A DNA stretch of 64,000 bases from contig NZ_JAFBCL010000001.1 of the NCBI RefSeq assembly GCF_016907655.1, positions 4,436,001-4,500,000 of the forward strand, in the 5' to 3' direction. Source of the DNA: Saccharothrix algeriensis (lineage in GTDB: Bacteria > Actinomycetota > Actinomycetes > Mycobacteriales > Pseudonocardiaceae). The translations under genes and the position numbers were made by a program. Of this stretch, positions 7,827 through 18,513 are shown one piece after another; position 1 is the stretch's first letter; every line of letters begins with the position of its first letter. The notes beneath the pieces were generated by a model that made no database searches, was not told where the DNA came from, and saw only the letters and a list, made by a program, of their open reading frames with translations.

Positions 7827-7911
7827 AAGCCACCGGTCTGCACGGGGCGTGCTGAAACCCAAAAGCGGAAAGCCGCGAGCCGCGAGCCTGGAGGTCGGGG
7901 GGTCGGGGGTG

Positions 7912-9288
7912 TTAATTCAGGCCGCAGGCTTTTGCGCCCTCGAAGACCCCGGCCCGGAACACGTCCACCCGCTGGAAACCGGGATCGACGACGTCCTTGC
8001 CGCTCGCATCGCGGGCTGCGTAGTCGTGGGCGAGGAGCACCTGCACGGCCTCGTCCAGGTCGCCCGGTGACAACCCGAAATCATTGGGCTGGGTGAAGAC
8101 GCGATTCGTGTAAGCGCCGGCCAGGCACAGGGCGCCGGACGCGGCCTCCGAACCCTCGACCGGCCGGCCGACGGCGGCCAGCGCGGCGAGGCCGTAGCGG
8201 GACGCGAGCAGCACACCGGTCGCGTAGTCGCCGATCTCGGCGTGCAGCTCGGGCAGGTCCTCGGAGACCTCGATCTGCACCGAACCGTCCTTCGGGCAGA
8301 ACGCGATCGGGCCCTGGTCGCCGGAGCAGGTCGGCTCCTCCTGGACCGGGGTGGCCTTCGGCGGGGTCCAGGTCCTGCCCTTGGCGGTGACCAGCGCGGC
8401 GTAGTAGGCGTCCAGGTCCGGGGTGATGGCGCGCAGCATCTCGTCGAACGGCAGGTTGCCGCCCCGGTCCCGGTCGTCGAGGCTGGTGAACGCCTGCTGG
8501 GTGAACGGCCGGTTCTCCACGGTCATCGCGCCGCAGAACTTCGTGCCCCGCTGGTACCCGTCCTGGAAGGCCGACACCCGGTCGAACGCGTTGCCGTGCG
8601 CGGACCGGTCGCCGGCCGACGTGCCGACCGGGTCGCGGAAGGTGACCAGCGCGCCCAGCGCCGAGTCGAGCGTGTCGGTGCCGATGTCGAGGTGCTGGGA
8701 CCTGCCGTCGTTGACCCACTTGATGAAGCTGCCCGCGAAGCAGTCGGCCATCGCCTCGGTGAGAATCGTCGGGTACTTCCGCGGGTCCCGCCGCTCGGCC
8801 TCGGGGGTGATCCCCATGCGGCGCTGCACGGCGTGCCCCATCTCGTGCGCGAGCACGATCACCACGGCCGCGTCGCCGAACCGGTCCTGCAGGACGGGCA
8901 GCAGGGCGGCCCGGTCCCACGCGATGGCGTCGGCGGTGGGGCAGTAGTACGCGTTGCCCTCGACGTCGCTCGCCTTCTCCGTGCACGGCGGCGGCTTGGC
9001 CGACGGGTCGGAGGTGTCGACGGAGTAGATGCCGCCCTCCAGCGGGCTCCACTTCTCGCCGAAGGTGTCCGGGAAGGCCGTCGCCCAGAAGGCGTCGACG
9101 TCGGTGATCGCCGTGGCCGCGAGGCGGTCGATCTCCCCGCCGTCGGTGCCCTTGATGAAACCCGGGTCCACCCCGCCCTCGGACACGACCTTGCCCGCCG
9201 TGGGGTGTCCGTCGACCAGTCGGGTGCACCCGGAGGCCACGAGTGCCACCGCCACCAGCAGGACCAGTCGAGCCGAAGCGTGCCGCAT
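7912..9288 (-). CDS. Neutral zinc metallopeptidase lipoprotein (YpfJ-like), paralog 2
   Basis: 458 residues. Signal peptide with lipobox VASGC (Cys21), zinc motif HEMGH at 148-152 in LAHEMGHAVQ, the second-motif region TEAMADCFAGSF, and the conserved segments NAFDRVSAFQ and SPGDLDEAVQVLL also seen in the paralog encoded at 5696-7132. Predicted to be anchored outside the membrane; substrate unknown. ATG 9288 begins the signal peptide. The last codons are AAT and TAA, unusually A/T-rich for this genome, at the edge of the hairpin block. The pair probably arose by local duplication. Confidence 0.9.
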   Translation of the reverse strand: MRHASARLVLLVAVALVASGCTRLVDGHPTAGKVVSEGGVDPGFIKGTDGGEIDRLAATAITDVDAFWATAFPDTFGEKWSPLEGGIYSVDTSDPSAKPPPCTEKASDVEGNAYYCPTADAIAWDRAALLPVLQDRFGDAAVVIVLAHEMGHAVQRRMGITPEAERRDPRKYPTILTEAMADCFAGSFIKWVNDGRSQHLDIGTDTLDSALGALVTFRDPVGTSAGDRSAHGNAFDRVSAFQDGYQRGTKFCGAMTVENRPFTQQAFTSLDDRDRGGNLPFDEMLRAITPDLDAYYAALVTAKGRTWTPPKATPVQEEPTCSGDQGPIAFCPKDGSVQIEVSEDLPELHAEIGDYATGVLLASRYGLAALAAVGRPVEGSEAASGALCLAGAYTNRVFTQPNDFGLSPGDLDEAVQVLLAHDYAARDASGKDVVDPGFQRVDVFRAGVFEGAKACGLN

Positions 9289-9611
9289 TCGACCATTGTG
9301 CAGGTTGCGGGCCCGGAACGGGGTGTCGTCCGGGCCGCTCCGCGGGCCGACCGGCAGGCGCGCCCGGCACGGGCGGGTCCGTGGTCGGCCGGCCCGCCGG
9401 CCCGGCGTTCACCTCCCGTTGCGGTGGCGTTGCCGGGGAAGTCGGCCAGGGTTGTCGGCGCCGGGGTTGTGCCGGTGACCTGCGCGAGCGGGTCGGGAGC
9501 GGTGCCGGGCGGGGCGTTGACTTCCCCGTCGGGGCGGGGCTAGCCTGCCGATTGTAAACATTCTTTACGATTCTGCTCCGAGCCGCCGCCACGGACCGTG
9601 AGGAGAACTCC
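9289..9611. other. 323-bp divergent intergenic region
   Basis: Lies between the minus-strand metallopeptidase and the plus-strand metallophosphoesterase. I see no gene in it. The only marked structure is the dyad GTAAA-CATTC-TTTAC at 9554-9568, 43 bp before the phosphoesterase start, in an A/T-rich patch that probably holds that gene's promoter. Confidence 0.6.
9554..9568. promoter_or_regulatory. Dyad GTAAA-N5-TTTAC upstream of secreted phosphoesterase
   Basis: A perfect 5-bp inverted repeat with a 5-bp spacer in an A/T-rich island 43 bp ahead of the GTG start at 9612. The 8-mer TTCTTTAC within it recurs 34 bp ahead of the GH9 gene at 55562-55569. A shared regulator of secreted hydrolases is possible but not demonstrated. 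Confidence 0.4.
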
Positions 9612-11174
9612 GTGCGCCGAGTAGCCCCGTTGGCCTCGGTGGCTGTGTGCGTCCTGCTCGCCCAGCCGTTGACAGCCGCCAGCGCACCCGCCGATTCCCT
9701 TCTCTCCCAAGGCAGACCGGTCACCACGTCCTCCGTGGAGGACTCCGACCTGGCCGGCCAGTTCGCGGTCGACGGCCGCGACGACACCCGCTGGGCCAGC
9801 GCGCCCGGCATCGACCCGCAGTGGCTCACCGTCGACCTCGGCAGCGCCGCCGAGGTGCACCAGGTGATCGTCCGCTGGGAGGACGCGTACGCCACCAAGT
9901 ACAAGGTCCAGCTCTCCGCCAACGGCTCGTCGTGGACCGACATCAGCAGCCGCAGCACCGGCGACGGCGAGACCGACACCCACAGCGGCCTGCGCGCCAC
10001 CGGCCGCTACCTGCGCGTCCTGGGCACCGAACGGGCCACCGAGTACGGCTACTCGATCTGGGAGCTGGAGGTCCACGGCGTGCGCGGCGGCGGTGACGCG
10101 GTCCCGCCCTCGGCGCCCGCGGGCCTGCGCGTCACCGGCACGACGTCGAGCAGCGCCTCGCTGGCCTGGACGGCGTCCACCGACAACGTCGGCGTCGCCG
10201 GCTACGACGTCCTCCGCGACGGCGTCGTGGTCGGCGAGACCACCGGCACCACCTACACCGACGGCGGGCTGGCCCCGTCCACCGGGTACGGCTACGCGGT
10301 CCGGGCGCGGGACGCCGCGGGCAACACCTCCGGGTCGAGCAACGAGGTCCGGGCCACGACCGCGGCCGGCTCCGGGTCGTTCGTCGTCGCCGCGGCCGGC
10401 GACATCGCCGAGCAGTGCACCGCGAGCAGCTCCTCCTGCGTGCACCCGAAGACCGCCCGGCTGGTCGAGCAGATGAACCCCGTGGCGGTGATCACCATGG
10501 GGGACAACCAGTACGACGACGCCCACCTGTCCGACTTCCGCAACTACTACGACAAGACGTGGGGCCGGTTCAAGGCCAAGACCAAGCCCACGCCCGGCAA
10601 CCACGAGACCTACTCCGACCCGCCGCTGTCCGGCTACAAGGGCTACTTCGGCTCCATCGCCACGCCCAACGGCAAGACCTACTACTCCTGGGACCAGGGC
10701 AACTGGCACTTCATCGCCCTGGACTCCACCGAGTCCAGCAAGCCGGGCTCGGAGCAGCTGGAGTGGCTCAAGCGCGACCTGGCGGCCAACCGCAAGGGCT
10801 GCGTGGCCGCGTACTACCACCACCCGCGCTGGAGCTCCGGCTCGCACGGCCACAACACCAGCAGCGCCGGGCTGTGGGAGACGCTGGTGGCCAACAAGGC
10901 CGACCTCGTGCTCGGCGGCCACGACCACCACTACGAGCGGTTCAAGCCGTTGAACGCCGCCGGGAAGGCCGACCCCGCCGGCACCCGCTCGGTGATCGGC
11001 GGCGGTGGCGGCGCGTCGCTGTACAAGGTCTCCGCGGACCCGGCCACCACCGAGTTCGCGAAGTCCACCCACGGCGTGCTCAAGCTGACCCTGACCGACT
11101 CCACCTACTCCTGGCAGTACCTGGGCCTGGACGGGAAGCCGGTCGACAGCACGCCGACCTACAGCTGCCACTGA
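9612..11174 (+). CDS. Secreted metallophosphoesterase with F5/8C and FN3 domains
   Basis: 520 residues. Signal peptide (about 1-26), F5/8 type C/discoidin-like carbohydrate-binding domain (about 28-160, with GQFAVDGRDDTRWASAPG), fibronectin type III domain (about 166-253), then a calcineurin-like phosphoesterase domain to the end. Metal-binding motifs are visible in order: AAGDIAE, MGDNQYDD, PGNHE, YYHHPRW and GGHDHHYERF. It should hydrolyse phosphate esters outside the cell, with the discoidin-like domain targeting a polymer or surface. GTG 9612 has AGGAG at 9601-9605. Its stop overlaps the MFS start (TGATG). Confidence 0.93.
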   Translation: MRRVAPLASVAVCVLLAQPLTAASAPADSLLSQGRPVTTSSVEDSDLAGQFAVDGRDDTRWASAPGIDPQWLTVDLGSAAEVHQVIVRWEDAYATKYKVQLSANGSSWTDISSRSTGDGETDTHSGLRATGRYLRVLGTERATEYGYSIWELEVHGVRGGGDAVPPSAPAGLRVTGTTSSSASLAWTASTDNVGVAGYDVLRDGVVVGETTGTTYTDGGLAPSTGYGYAVRARDAAGNTSGSSNEVRATTAAGSGSFVVAAAGDIAEQCTASSSSCVHPKTARLVEQMNPVAVITMGDNQYDDAHLSDFRNYYDKTWGRFKAKTKPTPGNHETYSDPPLSGYKGYFGSIATPNGKTYYSWDQGNWHFIALDSTESSKPGSEQLEWLKRDLAANRKGCVAAYYHHPRWSSGSHGHNTSSAGLWETLVANKADLVLGGHDHHYERFKPLNAAGKADPAGTRSVIGGGGGASLYKVSADPATTEFAKSTHGVLKLTLTDSTYSWQYLGLDGKPVDSTPTYSCH

Positions 11175-12379
11175 TGTACATCGCGACCGCGCGGCGGACG
11201 CCGGAGACGGGTCGCGGCCGGGGCCGGGTCGCGGGCAACGTGCTCGCGCTCGGCCTGGTCAGCCTGGTCACCGACGTGTCGTCGGAGATGGTGACGGCGG
11301 TGCTGCCGCTGTACTTCGTGGTCGCGCTCGGGTTGAGCCCGTTCCAGTTCGGCCTGCTGGACGGGCTCTACTCCGGCGTGACGGCGGTGGTGCGGCTGCT
11401 CGGCGGCCACGTCGCCGACCGGTGGCAGCGGCGCAAGGCGGTGGCGCTGGTCGGGTACGGGCTGTCCGCGCTGGCCAAGCCGGCCCTGCTCGCCGTCGGC
11501 TCCTCGGTGGCGGCGCTGGGCGCGGTGCTGGCCGTGGACCGCACCGGCAAGGGGTTGCGCACCGCGCCGCGGGACGCGCTGATCTCGTTGAGCAGCACGC
11601 CGGACGCGCTCGGGCGGGCGTTCGGGGTGCACCGGGCGATGGACACCGTGGGCGCGTTCCTCGGGCCGCTGGTGGCGATGTTCGTGCTGTGGGCGAGCCT
11701 CGGCGACTACGACGCGGTGTTCGTCACCAGCTTCTGCGTCGCCGTGCTCGGCGTCGTGCTGCTGGCGCTGCTGGTGCGCGACCACCGCACGCCGCTGCCG
11801 GTCCGGCCGCCGCTGCGGACCCTGTGGCGCAAGCCGTTCCGGCGGGTGGTGGGCTGGGCCGCGGTGCTCGGCCTGGTGACCGTCGGCGACGCCTTCCTGT
11901 ACCTGGTGCTGCAGCAGCGGCTCCAGCTGGACGCGGTGCACTTCCCGCTGCTGGCCCTGGGCACGGCGGCGGTGTACCTGCTGCTGGCGGTGCCGCTGGG
12001 CCGGCTGGCCGACCGGGTCGGGCGGTGGCCGGTGTTCCTCGGCGGGCACCTGGCGCTGGCGCTGGCGTTCGGCCTGCTGCTCACGCCGCTGACCGACGTC
12101 GTCGTGGTCCTGGTGCTGCACGGCGTGTTCTACGCGGCCACCGACGGCGTGCTGCCGGCCGCCGCGAGCCCGCTGCTGCCCGCCGAGCTGCGGACCAGCG
12201 GGATGGCGGTGCTGCAGACCGCCCAGGCCCTGGCGAAACTGGTTTCCTCCGTCCTGTTTGGAGCGATGTGGACCCTCTGGGGAGTCTCGACGGCGATCCT
12301 GGTGTCGCTGGTGCTGCTGGCGGTCGTGCTGGTCGGCGCGGCCGTCGGGCGGCCGCTGTCCTCGCGGCCGTCCTCCTGA
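11174..12379 (+). CDS. MFS transporter
   Basis: 401-residue major-facilitator protein with about 12 membrane helices. The cytoplasmic loop between helices 2 and 3 carries GGHVADRWQRRKAV, and the equivalent loop in the second half carries GRLADRVGRWPVF. The N-terminal VSLVTDVSSEMV and DRTGKGLRTAPRDALI motifs resemble an uncharacterised actinobacterial/proteobacterial MFS group. Translationally coupled to the metallophosphoesterase by TGATG, so a nutrient-uptake or phosphate-linked role is conceivable but unproven. Confidence 0.9.
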   Translation: MYIATARRTPETGRGRGRVAGNVLALGLVSLVTDVSSEMVTAVLPLYFVVALGLSPFQFGLLDGLYSGVTAVVRLLGGHVADRWQRRKAVALVGYGLSALAKPALLAVGSSVAALGAVLAVDRTGKGLRTAPRDALISLSSTPDALGRAFGVHRAMDTVGAFLGPLVAMFVLWASLGDYDAVFVTSFCVAVLGVVLLALLVRDHRTPLPVRPPLRTLWRKPFRRVVGWAAVLGLVTVGDAFLYLVLQQRLQLDAVHFPLLALGTAAVYLLLAVPLGRLADRVGRWPVFLGGHLALALAFGLLLTPLTDVVVVLVLHGVFYAATDGVLPAAASPLLPAELRTSGMAVLQTAQALAKLVSSVLFGAMWTLWGVSTAILVSLVLLAVVLVGAAVGRPLSSRPSS

Positions 12380-13117
12380 TCGCGGGCGCGGCGGTGTACG
12401 TCGTGCACGCCCGCGGGCGCACGGCGGAGGCGGGCGCGGAGTGCGCGCGCCGGTCGGCGGCGGCGGGCACCCGGGCCTGCCTCACCGCGCTGCCCGGCCT
12501 GCCGCCCATGGCGGAGCTGGTGGTCACCCGGGCCGGGCGGGAGCAGCGGCACGCGGTGCCCGGCATCCCGAGCCGGCTGCAGGTCTCGCCCAGCGGGCGG
12601 ATGGTGTCGTGGACGGTGTTCGTCTCCGGCGACTCCTACAACACGGCCGGTTTCTCCACCCGGACCGGCATCCTCGACACCGGGACCGACGACCTGCGCA
12701 AGTCCATCGAGGACATCCCGCTGACTGTGGACGGCAAGCGGTACTTCGCCCCCGACGTCAACTTCTGGGGCGTCACCTTCGCCGCCGACGACACCCGCTT
12801 CTACGCCACGGTCGCCAGCCGCGGCCGCACCCACCTGATCCGGGCCGACTACCGCGCCTGGGAGGCGGAGGCGCTGCGCGACAACGTGGAGTGCCCGTCG
12901 CTGTCCCCGGATGGCACCCGGCTGGCGTTCAAGAAGCGGGTCGAGCCGGGACCGTGGCGGCTGCACGTGCTGGACCTCGCCACGATGGCGGAGACCCCGC
13001 TGGCCGAGACCCGCAGCGTCGACGACCAGGCCGTGTGGCCGGACGCCGGCACCGTGGGCTACGGCCTGGCGGGGCAGCGCTGGGCGGTGCCCGCCGACGG
13101 GACGGGCGCGCCGGGCG

Positions 13118-13131
<14 letters not shown>
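12268..13131 (+). CDS. TolB-like beta-propeller protein with N-terminal signal anchor
   Basis: The protein carries a basic N-terminal stretch ([12 protein letters not shown]), one membrane segment ([16 protein letters not shown]), then an extracytoplasmic domain with TolB/WD40-like strands such as [32 protein letters not shown] and [17 protein letters not shown]. Function unknown; it probably binds a partner outside the membrane. The start is uncertain: the best candidate is GTG 12268 with GGAG at 12260-12263, which lies 112 bp inside the MFS gene in another frame. No ATG or GTG lies between it and the membrane segment. The 3' end overlaps the convergent glgB by 14 bp. Confidence 0.7.
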
Positions 13132-15276
<2,145 letters not shown>

Positions 15277-15280
<4 letters not shown>

Positions 15281-16617
15281 CGCGTTCCCTCTCCAGTGAT
15301 CCGGGCGATCGACGACAGCGGGACCGTCAACCACTCCGGCCGGTTGGCGTGCTCGTAGGCGACCTCGTAGACCGCCTTGTCCAGCTCGAACGCCCGCAGC
15401 AGGTGCCCGCGCCCGCGCGGGTCGCCCACCGAGGGCGCCGCCGCCTCCGCGTAGCCCTCGGTGAACGCCGCGCGGTTGCGCCGCGACCACTCCAGCGCCC
15501 GGACCGCCAGCTGGTGGTCCTCCGGCTGCCCGACGAGCAGCTGGTGGGCCGCGTAGTCGAAGGATCGCAGCATTCCGGCCACGTCGCGCAGCGGGGAGCG
15601 CAGCGCGGTCCGCTCGGCGATCGGCGCGCCCGGCTCGCCCTCGAAGTCGATCAGCAGCCACCCGTGGACGGTGCGCAGCACCTGGCCCAGGTGCAGGTCG
15701 CCGTGGATGTGCTGGATGGAGATGGCGCCGGGCGTGTCCCGGGCCTGCTCGAACGCCTCGCGCAGCGCGGGCACGTACGGCCGCAGCTGCGGCACCGCCT
15801 CGACCACCGCGTCCAGCCGGTCCACCATCGCCCGCACGGTCCGGTCGATGTCGTCCGCGGCGGCGTGCTCGGAGCCCAGCGCCCGCTCCAGGTCGGCGTG
15901 CACGGCGGCCACCGCCTGCCCCAGCCGCTGCGCCTCGCCCGCGAAGTCGCCGCCCACCTCGTCGGCGTGCAGGTCGCCCTCGGCCATCAGGTCGCGCACG
16001 CTGGTGGTGGCCATCGCCCAGCCGTCCACCGCGTCGGGCAGGAACTGCTGGAGCATCCCGACGGTGGTGGTGCGCCCGTCCAGCTCGCCGGTGATCGAGC
16101 CCAGCGGCTGCGCGATGTGCTCGCAGCCCACCCGGTGCAGGGCGCGGTGCAGCACCAGGTCCGGGTTCTCGCCGACGGTCAGCTTGCGGAACAGCTTGAG
16201 GATGTACTGGCTGCCGAACACCAGCGAGGTGTTGCTCTGCTCGGAGGTGATCGGCCGCCCGCGCAGGCCGGCCTGCACCTCGGCGTCCGGCTCGTGCCGG
16301 AACACCAGGCCGTCCGCGGTGGCGTCCTCGGCGATGAGGTCCAGCAGCCGGCCGGCCAGCTCGGGGTCGCCGGTCGCGTCGTAGTTCTCCACCCGGTCGC
16401 TCACCAGCAGCTGGTAGGGCGCGCGCCGGTCCGGCTGCTCGACCTCCACCACCAGGTGCACCAGCAGCGGGTCCGCGTCGAGCACGGAGACCCGCAGCGG
16501 CCGGGCGGCGGTGACCGGCCGGTCCTTGCCGCCGAACCACCGCTGCGCGGGCAGCCACTCGGGCAGTTCGGCCACCACCTTGTCGACCAGGTCGTGGGGT
16601 TCGGTCACTGCGCTCAC
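15277..16617 (-). CDS. mak: Maltokinase (Mak/Pep2)
   Basis: 446 residues. Phosphorylates maltose with ATP to maltose-1-phosphate, the substrate of GlgE. An aminoglycoside-phosphotransferase-like fold is indicated by the catalytic loop [12 protein letters not shown] (HGD at 305-307) and the metal-binding LIDFEGEPG (Asp324). The N-terminus [14 protein letters not shown] is typical of maltokinases. Start GTG 16617 overlaps the treS stop (GTGA); a second GTG three codons later is possible. It is a stand-alone kinase here, whereas some actinobacteria fuse it to TreS. Confidence 0.95.
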
Positions 16618-18425
16618 CTCGTCTCGCCCTCGTCGCCCGCGTCCACCAGCTGGAACCAGTAGAAGCCGTGGCCGGGCAGCGTCAGCAGGTAGGACAGGTC
16701 GCCGATGGCCGGGAAGCGCACCCCGCCGGTCAGCTCCACCGGGCGGCTGCCGCGGTGCTCGGACAGGTCCAGCTCGACCGGTTGCGGGAACCGGGACAGG
16801 TTGTTCACGCACACCACGACGTCCTCGTGCCCGTCCGGGCGGCACCACCGGCGCCGGTAGGCCAGCACGCTCGGGTTCGAGCCGCCCAGGTCGGTGAAGT
16901 CGCCCTCGGCGAACGCGTGGTGCTGCTTGCGGACCTCGATCATCCGCCGGGTCCAGTTCAGCAGGGAGGACTGGTTGTTCAGCTGCGCCTCCACGTTGAG
17001 GGCCTGGTAGCCGTAGACGGGGTCCATGATCACGGGCAGGTAGATGCGGCCGGGGTCGCAGGAGGAGAACCCCGCGTTGCGGTCGGGGGTCCACTGCATC
17101 GGCGTGCGGACGGCGTCCCGGTCGCCCAACCAGATGTTGTCGCCCATGCCGATCTCGTCACCGTAGTAGAGAACCGGCGATCCCGGCAGGCTCAGCAGCA
17201 TGGCGGTGAACAGCTCCTGCTGGTTGCGGTCGTTCTCCAGCAGCGGCGCCAGGCGGCGTCTGATCCCGATGTTCGCCTTCATGCGCGGGTCCTTGGCGTA
17301 CTCCGCGTACATGTAGTCGCGCTCTTCGTCGGTGACCATCTCCAGCGTCAGCTCGTCGTGGTTGCGCAGGAAGATGCCCCACTGGCAGCCGTCGGGGATC
17401 TGCGGCGTCTGGGCCAGGATCTCCGAGATCGGGAACCGCGACTCCCGCCGCACGGCCATGAAGATGCGCGGCATCAGGGGGAAGTGGAACGCCATGTGGC
17501 ACTCGTCGCCGCCCACCTCGGCGTCGCCGAAGTACTCCACGACGTCGCTGGGCCACTGGTTGGCCTCGGCCAGCAGCACCCGACCGGGGTACTCGTCGTC
17601 GACCACCTTGCGGCAGCGCTTGAGGAAGTCGTGCGTGCGCGGCAGGTTCTCGCAGTTGGTGCCCTCCTGCTCGAACAGGTAGGGCACGGCGTCCAGCCGG
17701 AACCCGTCGATGCCCAGGTCAAGCCAGAACCGCAGGGTGTCGAGCATCGCCTCCTGCACGTCCGGGTTCTCGAAGTTCAGGTCGGGCTGGTGGGAGAAGA
17801 AGCGGTGCCAGTAGAACTGGCCGCGCACCGGGTCGTAGGTCCAGTTGGACGACTCGGTGTCGACGAAGATGATGCGCGCGTCCGCGTAGCGCTGGTCGTC
17901 GTCGCTCCACACGTAGTAGTTGCCGTACGGCCCGTCGGGCTCGGCGCGGGACTGCTGGAACCACGGGTGGGCGTCGCTGGTGTGGTTGAGCACCAGGTCG
18001 GTGATCACCCGGATGCCGCGCCGGTGCGCCTCGTCGAGCAGGTAGACGAAGTCCTCCACCGAGCCGAACTCCGGCAGCACGGCCCGGAAGTCGGAGATGT
18101 CGTAGCCGCCGTCGCGCAGCGGGGAGGCGTAGAACGGCGGGAGCCACAGGCAGTCGACCCCCAGCCACTCCAGGTAGTCCAACCGGGACGCGAGACCGCG
18201 CAGGTCGCCGGTGCCGTCGCCGTTGGAGTCGGTGAACGCGCGCACCAGGACCTCGTAGAACACCGCGCCCTTGAACCAGTCCGGCTCGCGCGGCGCGAGT
18301 TTCGCCGAGCGGAAGTCCTCGGCCTGCGGTTCGACCAGGAGGCCGTCGGCCCCGATGGCCTCCCCGGTGTGCGGGACTCCCTCCAGTCCGGTCAGCGCGG
18401 CGTCGGGTCGGGCGTCTTCTGCCAT
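16614..18425 (-). CDS. treS: Trehalose synthase / maltose isomerase
   Basis: 603-residue GH13 enzyme interconverting trehalose and maltose, feeding maltose to the maltokinase. Catalytic residues: Asp245 in [10 protein letters not shown], Glu287 in VLLAEANQ, Asp357 in [10 protein letters not shown]. The segment [16 protein letters not shown] begins the barrel as in other TreS proteins. ATG 18425 has GGAG four bases upstream; an in-frame ATG at 18449 lacks a ribosome site and is less likely. Second gene of the operon; a strong hairpin (18464-18493) separates it from glgE. Confidence 0.96.
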   Translation of the reverse strand: MAEDARPDAALTGLEGVPHTGEAIGADGLLVEPQAEDFRSAKLAPREPDWFKGAVFYEVLVRAFTDSNGDGTGDLRGLASRLDYLEWLGVDCLWLPPFYASPLRDGGYDISDFRAVLPEFGSVEDFVYLLDEAHRRGIRVITDLVLNHTSDAHPWFQQSRAEPDGPYGNYYVWSDDDQRYADARIIFVDTESSNWTYDPVRGQFYWHRFFSHQPDLNFENPDVQEAMLDTLRFWLDLGIDGFRLDAVPYLFEQEGTNCENLPRTHDFLKRCRKVVDDEYPGRVLLAEANQWPSDVVEYFGDAEVGGDECHMAFHFPLMPRIFMAVRRESRFPISEILAQTPQIPDGCQWGIFLRNHDELTLEMVTDEERDYMYAEYAKDPRMKANIGIRRRLAPLLENDRNQQELFTAMLLSLPGSPVLYYGDEIGMGDNIWLGDRDAVRTPMQWTPDRNAGFSSCDPGRIYLPVIMDPVYGYQALNVEAQLNNQSSLLNWTRRMIEVRKQHHAFAEGDFTDLGGSNPSVLAYRRRWCRPDGHEDVVVCVNNLSRFPQPVELDLSEHRGSRPVELTGGVRFPAIGDLSYLLTLPGHGFYWFQLVDAGDEGETR

Positions 18426-18463
18426 GTGCTCCACCTCGTCCCACCTCATCGGGGGTACGGTCG

Positions 18464-18493
18464 ACGGTCCCTCGCGCCGGGCGCGGGGACCGT
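18464..18493 (-). terminator. Intercistronic hairpin between glgE and treS
   Basis: ACGGTCCC-T-CGCGC (18464-18477) pairs with GCGCG-GGGACCGT (18481-18493): 13 base pairs with one bulged T and the 3-nt loop CGG, in the 88-bp gap between glgE and treS. It has no U-tract. It may partly terminate or process the glgE transcript and so set the ratio of GlgE to TreS-Mak-GlgB. Confidence 0.6.
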
Positions 18494-18513
18494 GTAGCCG
18501 GGTCGGTCGCTGG

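Larger units (their letters stand above)
7133..7911. other. Gene-free 779-bp interval with nested hairpins and reduced G+C
   Basis: No convincing gene on either strand. The stretch holds, in order: two tandem copies of a 30-bp mini-hairpin repeat (7327-7394), nested hairpin E1 (7416-7540), an A/T-richer spacer containing AGGAAATATTAGG and AAAGCTTTAAAG, and nested hairpin E2 (7702-7826). It separates the two paralogous metallopeptidase genes, so in minus-strand transcripts it lies between them. Short frames that cross it read through the palindromes and carry no family signature. Confidence 0.75.

Noticed and set aside
18426-18449. Upstream ATG of treS (18449)
   Set aside because: No ribosome site precedes it, whereas ATG 18425 has GGAG at good spacing.
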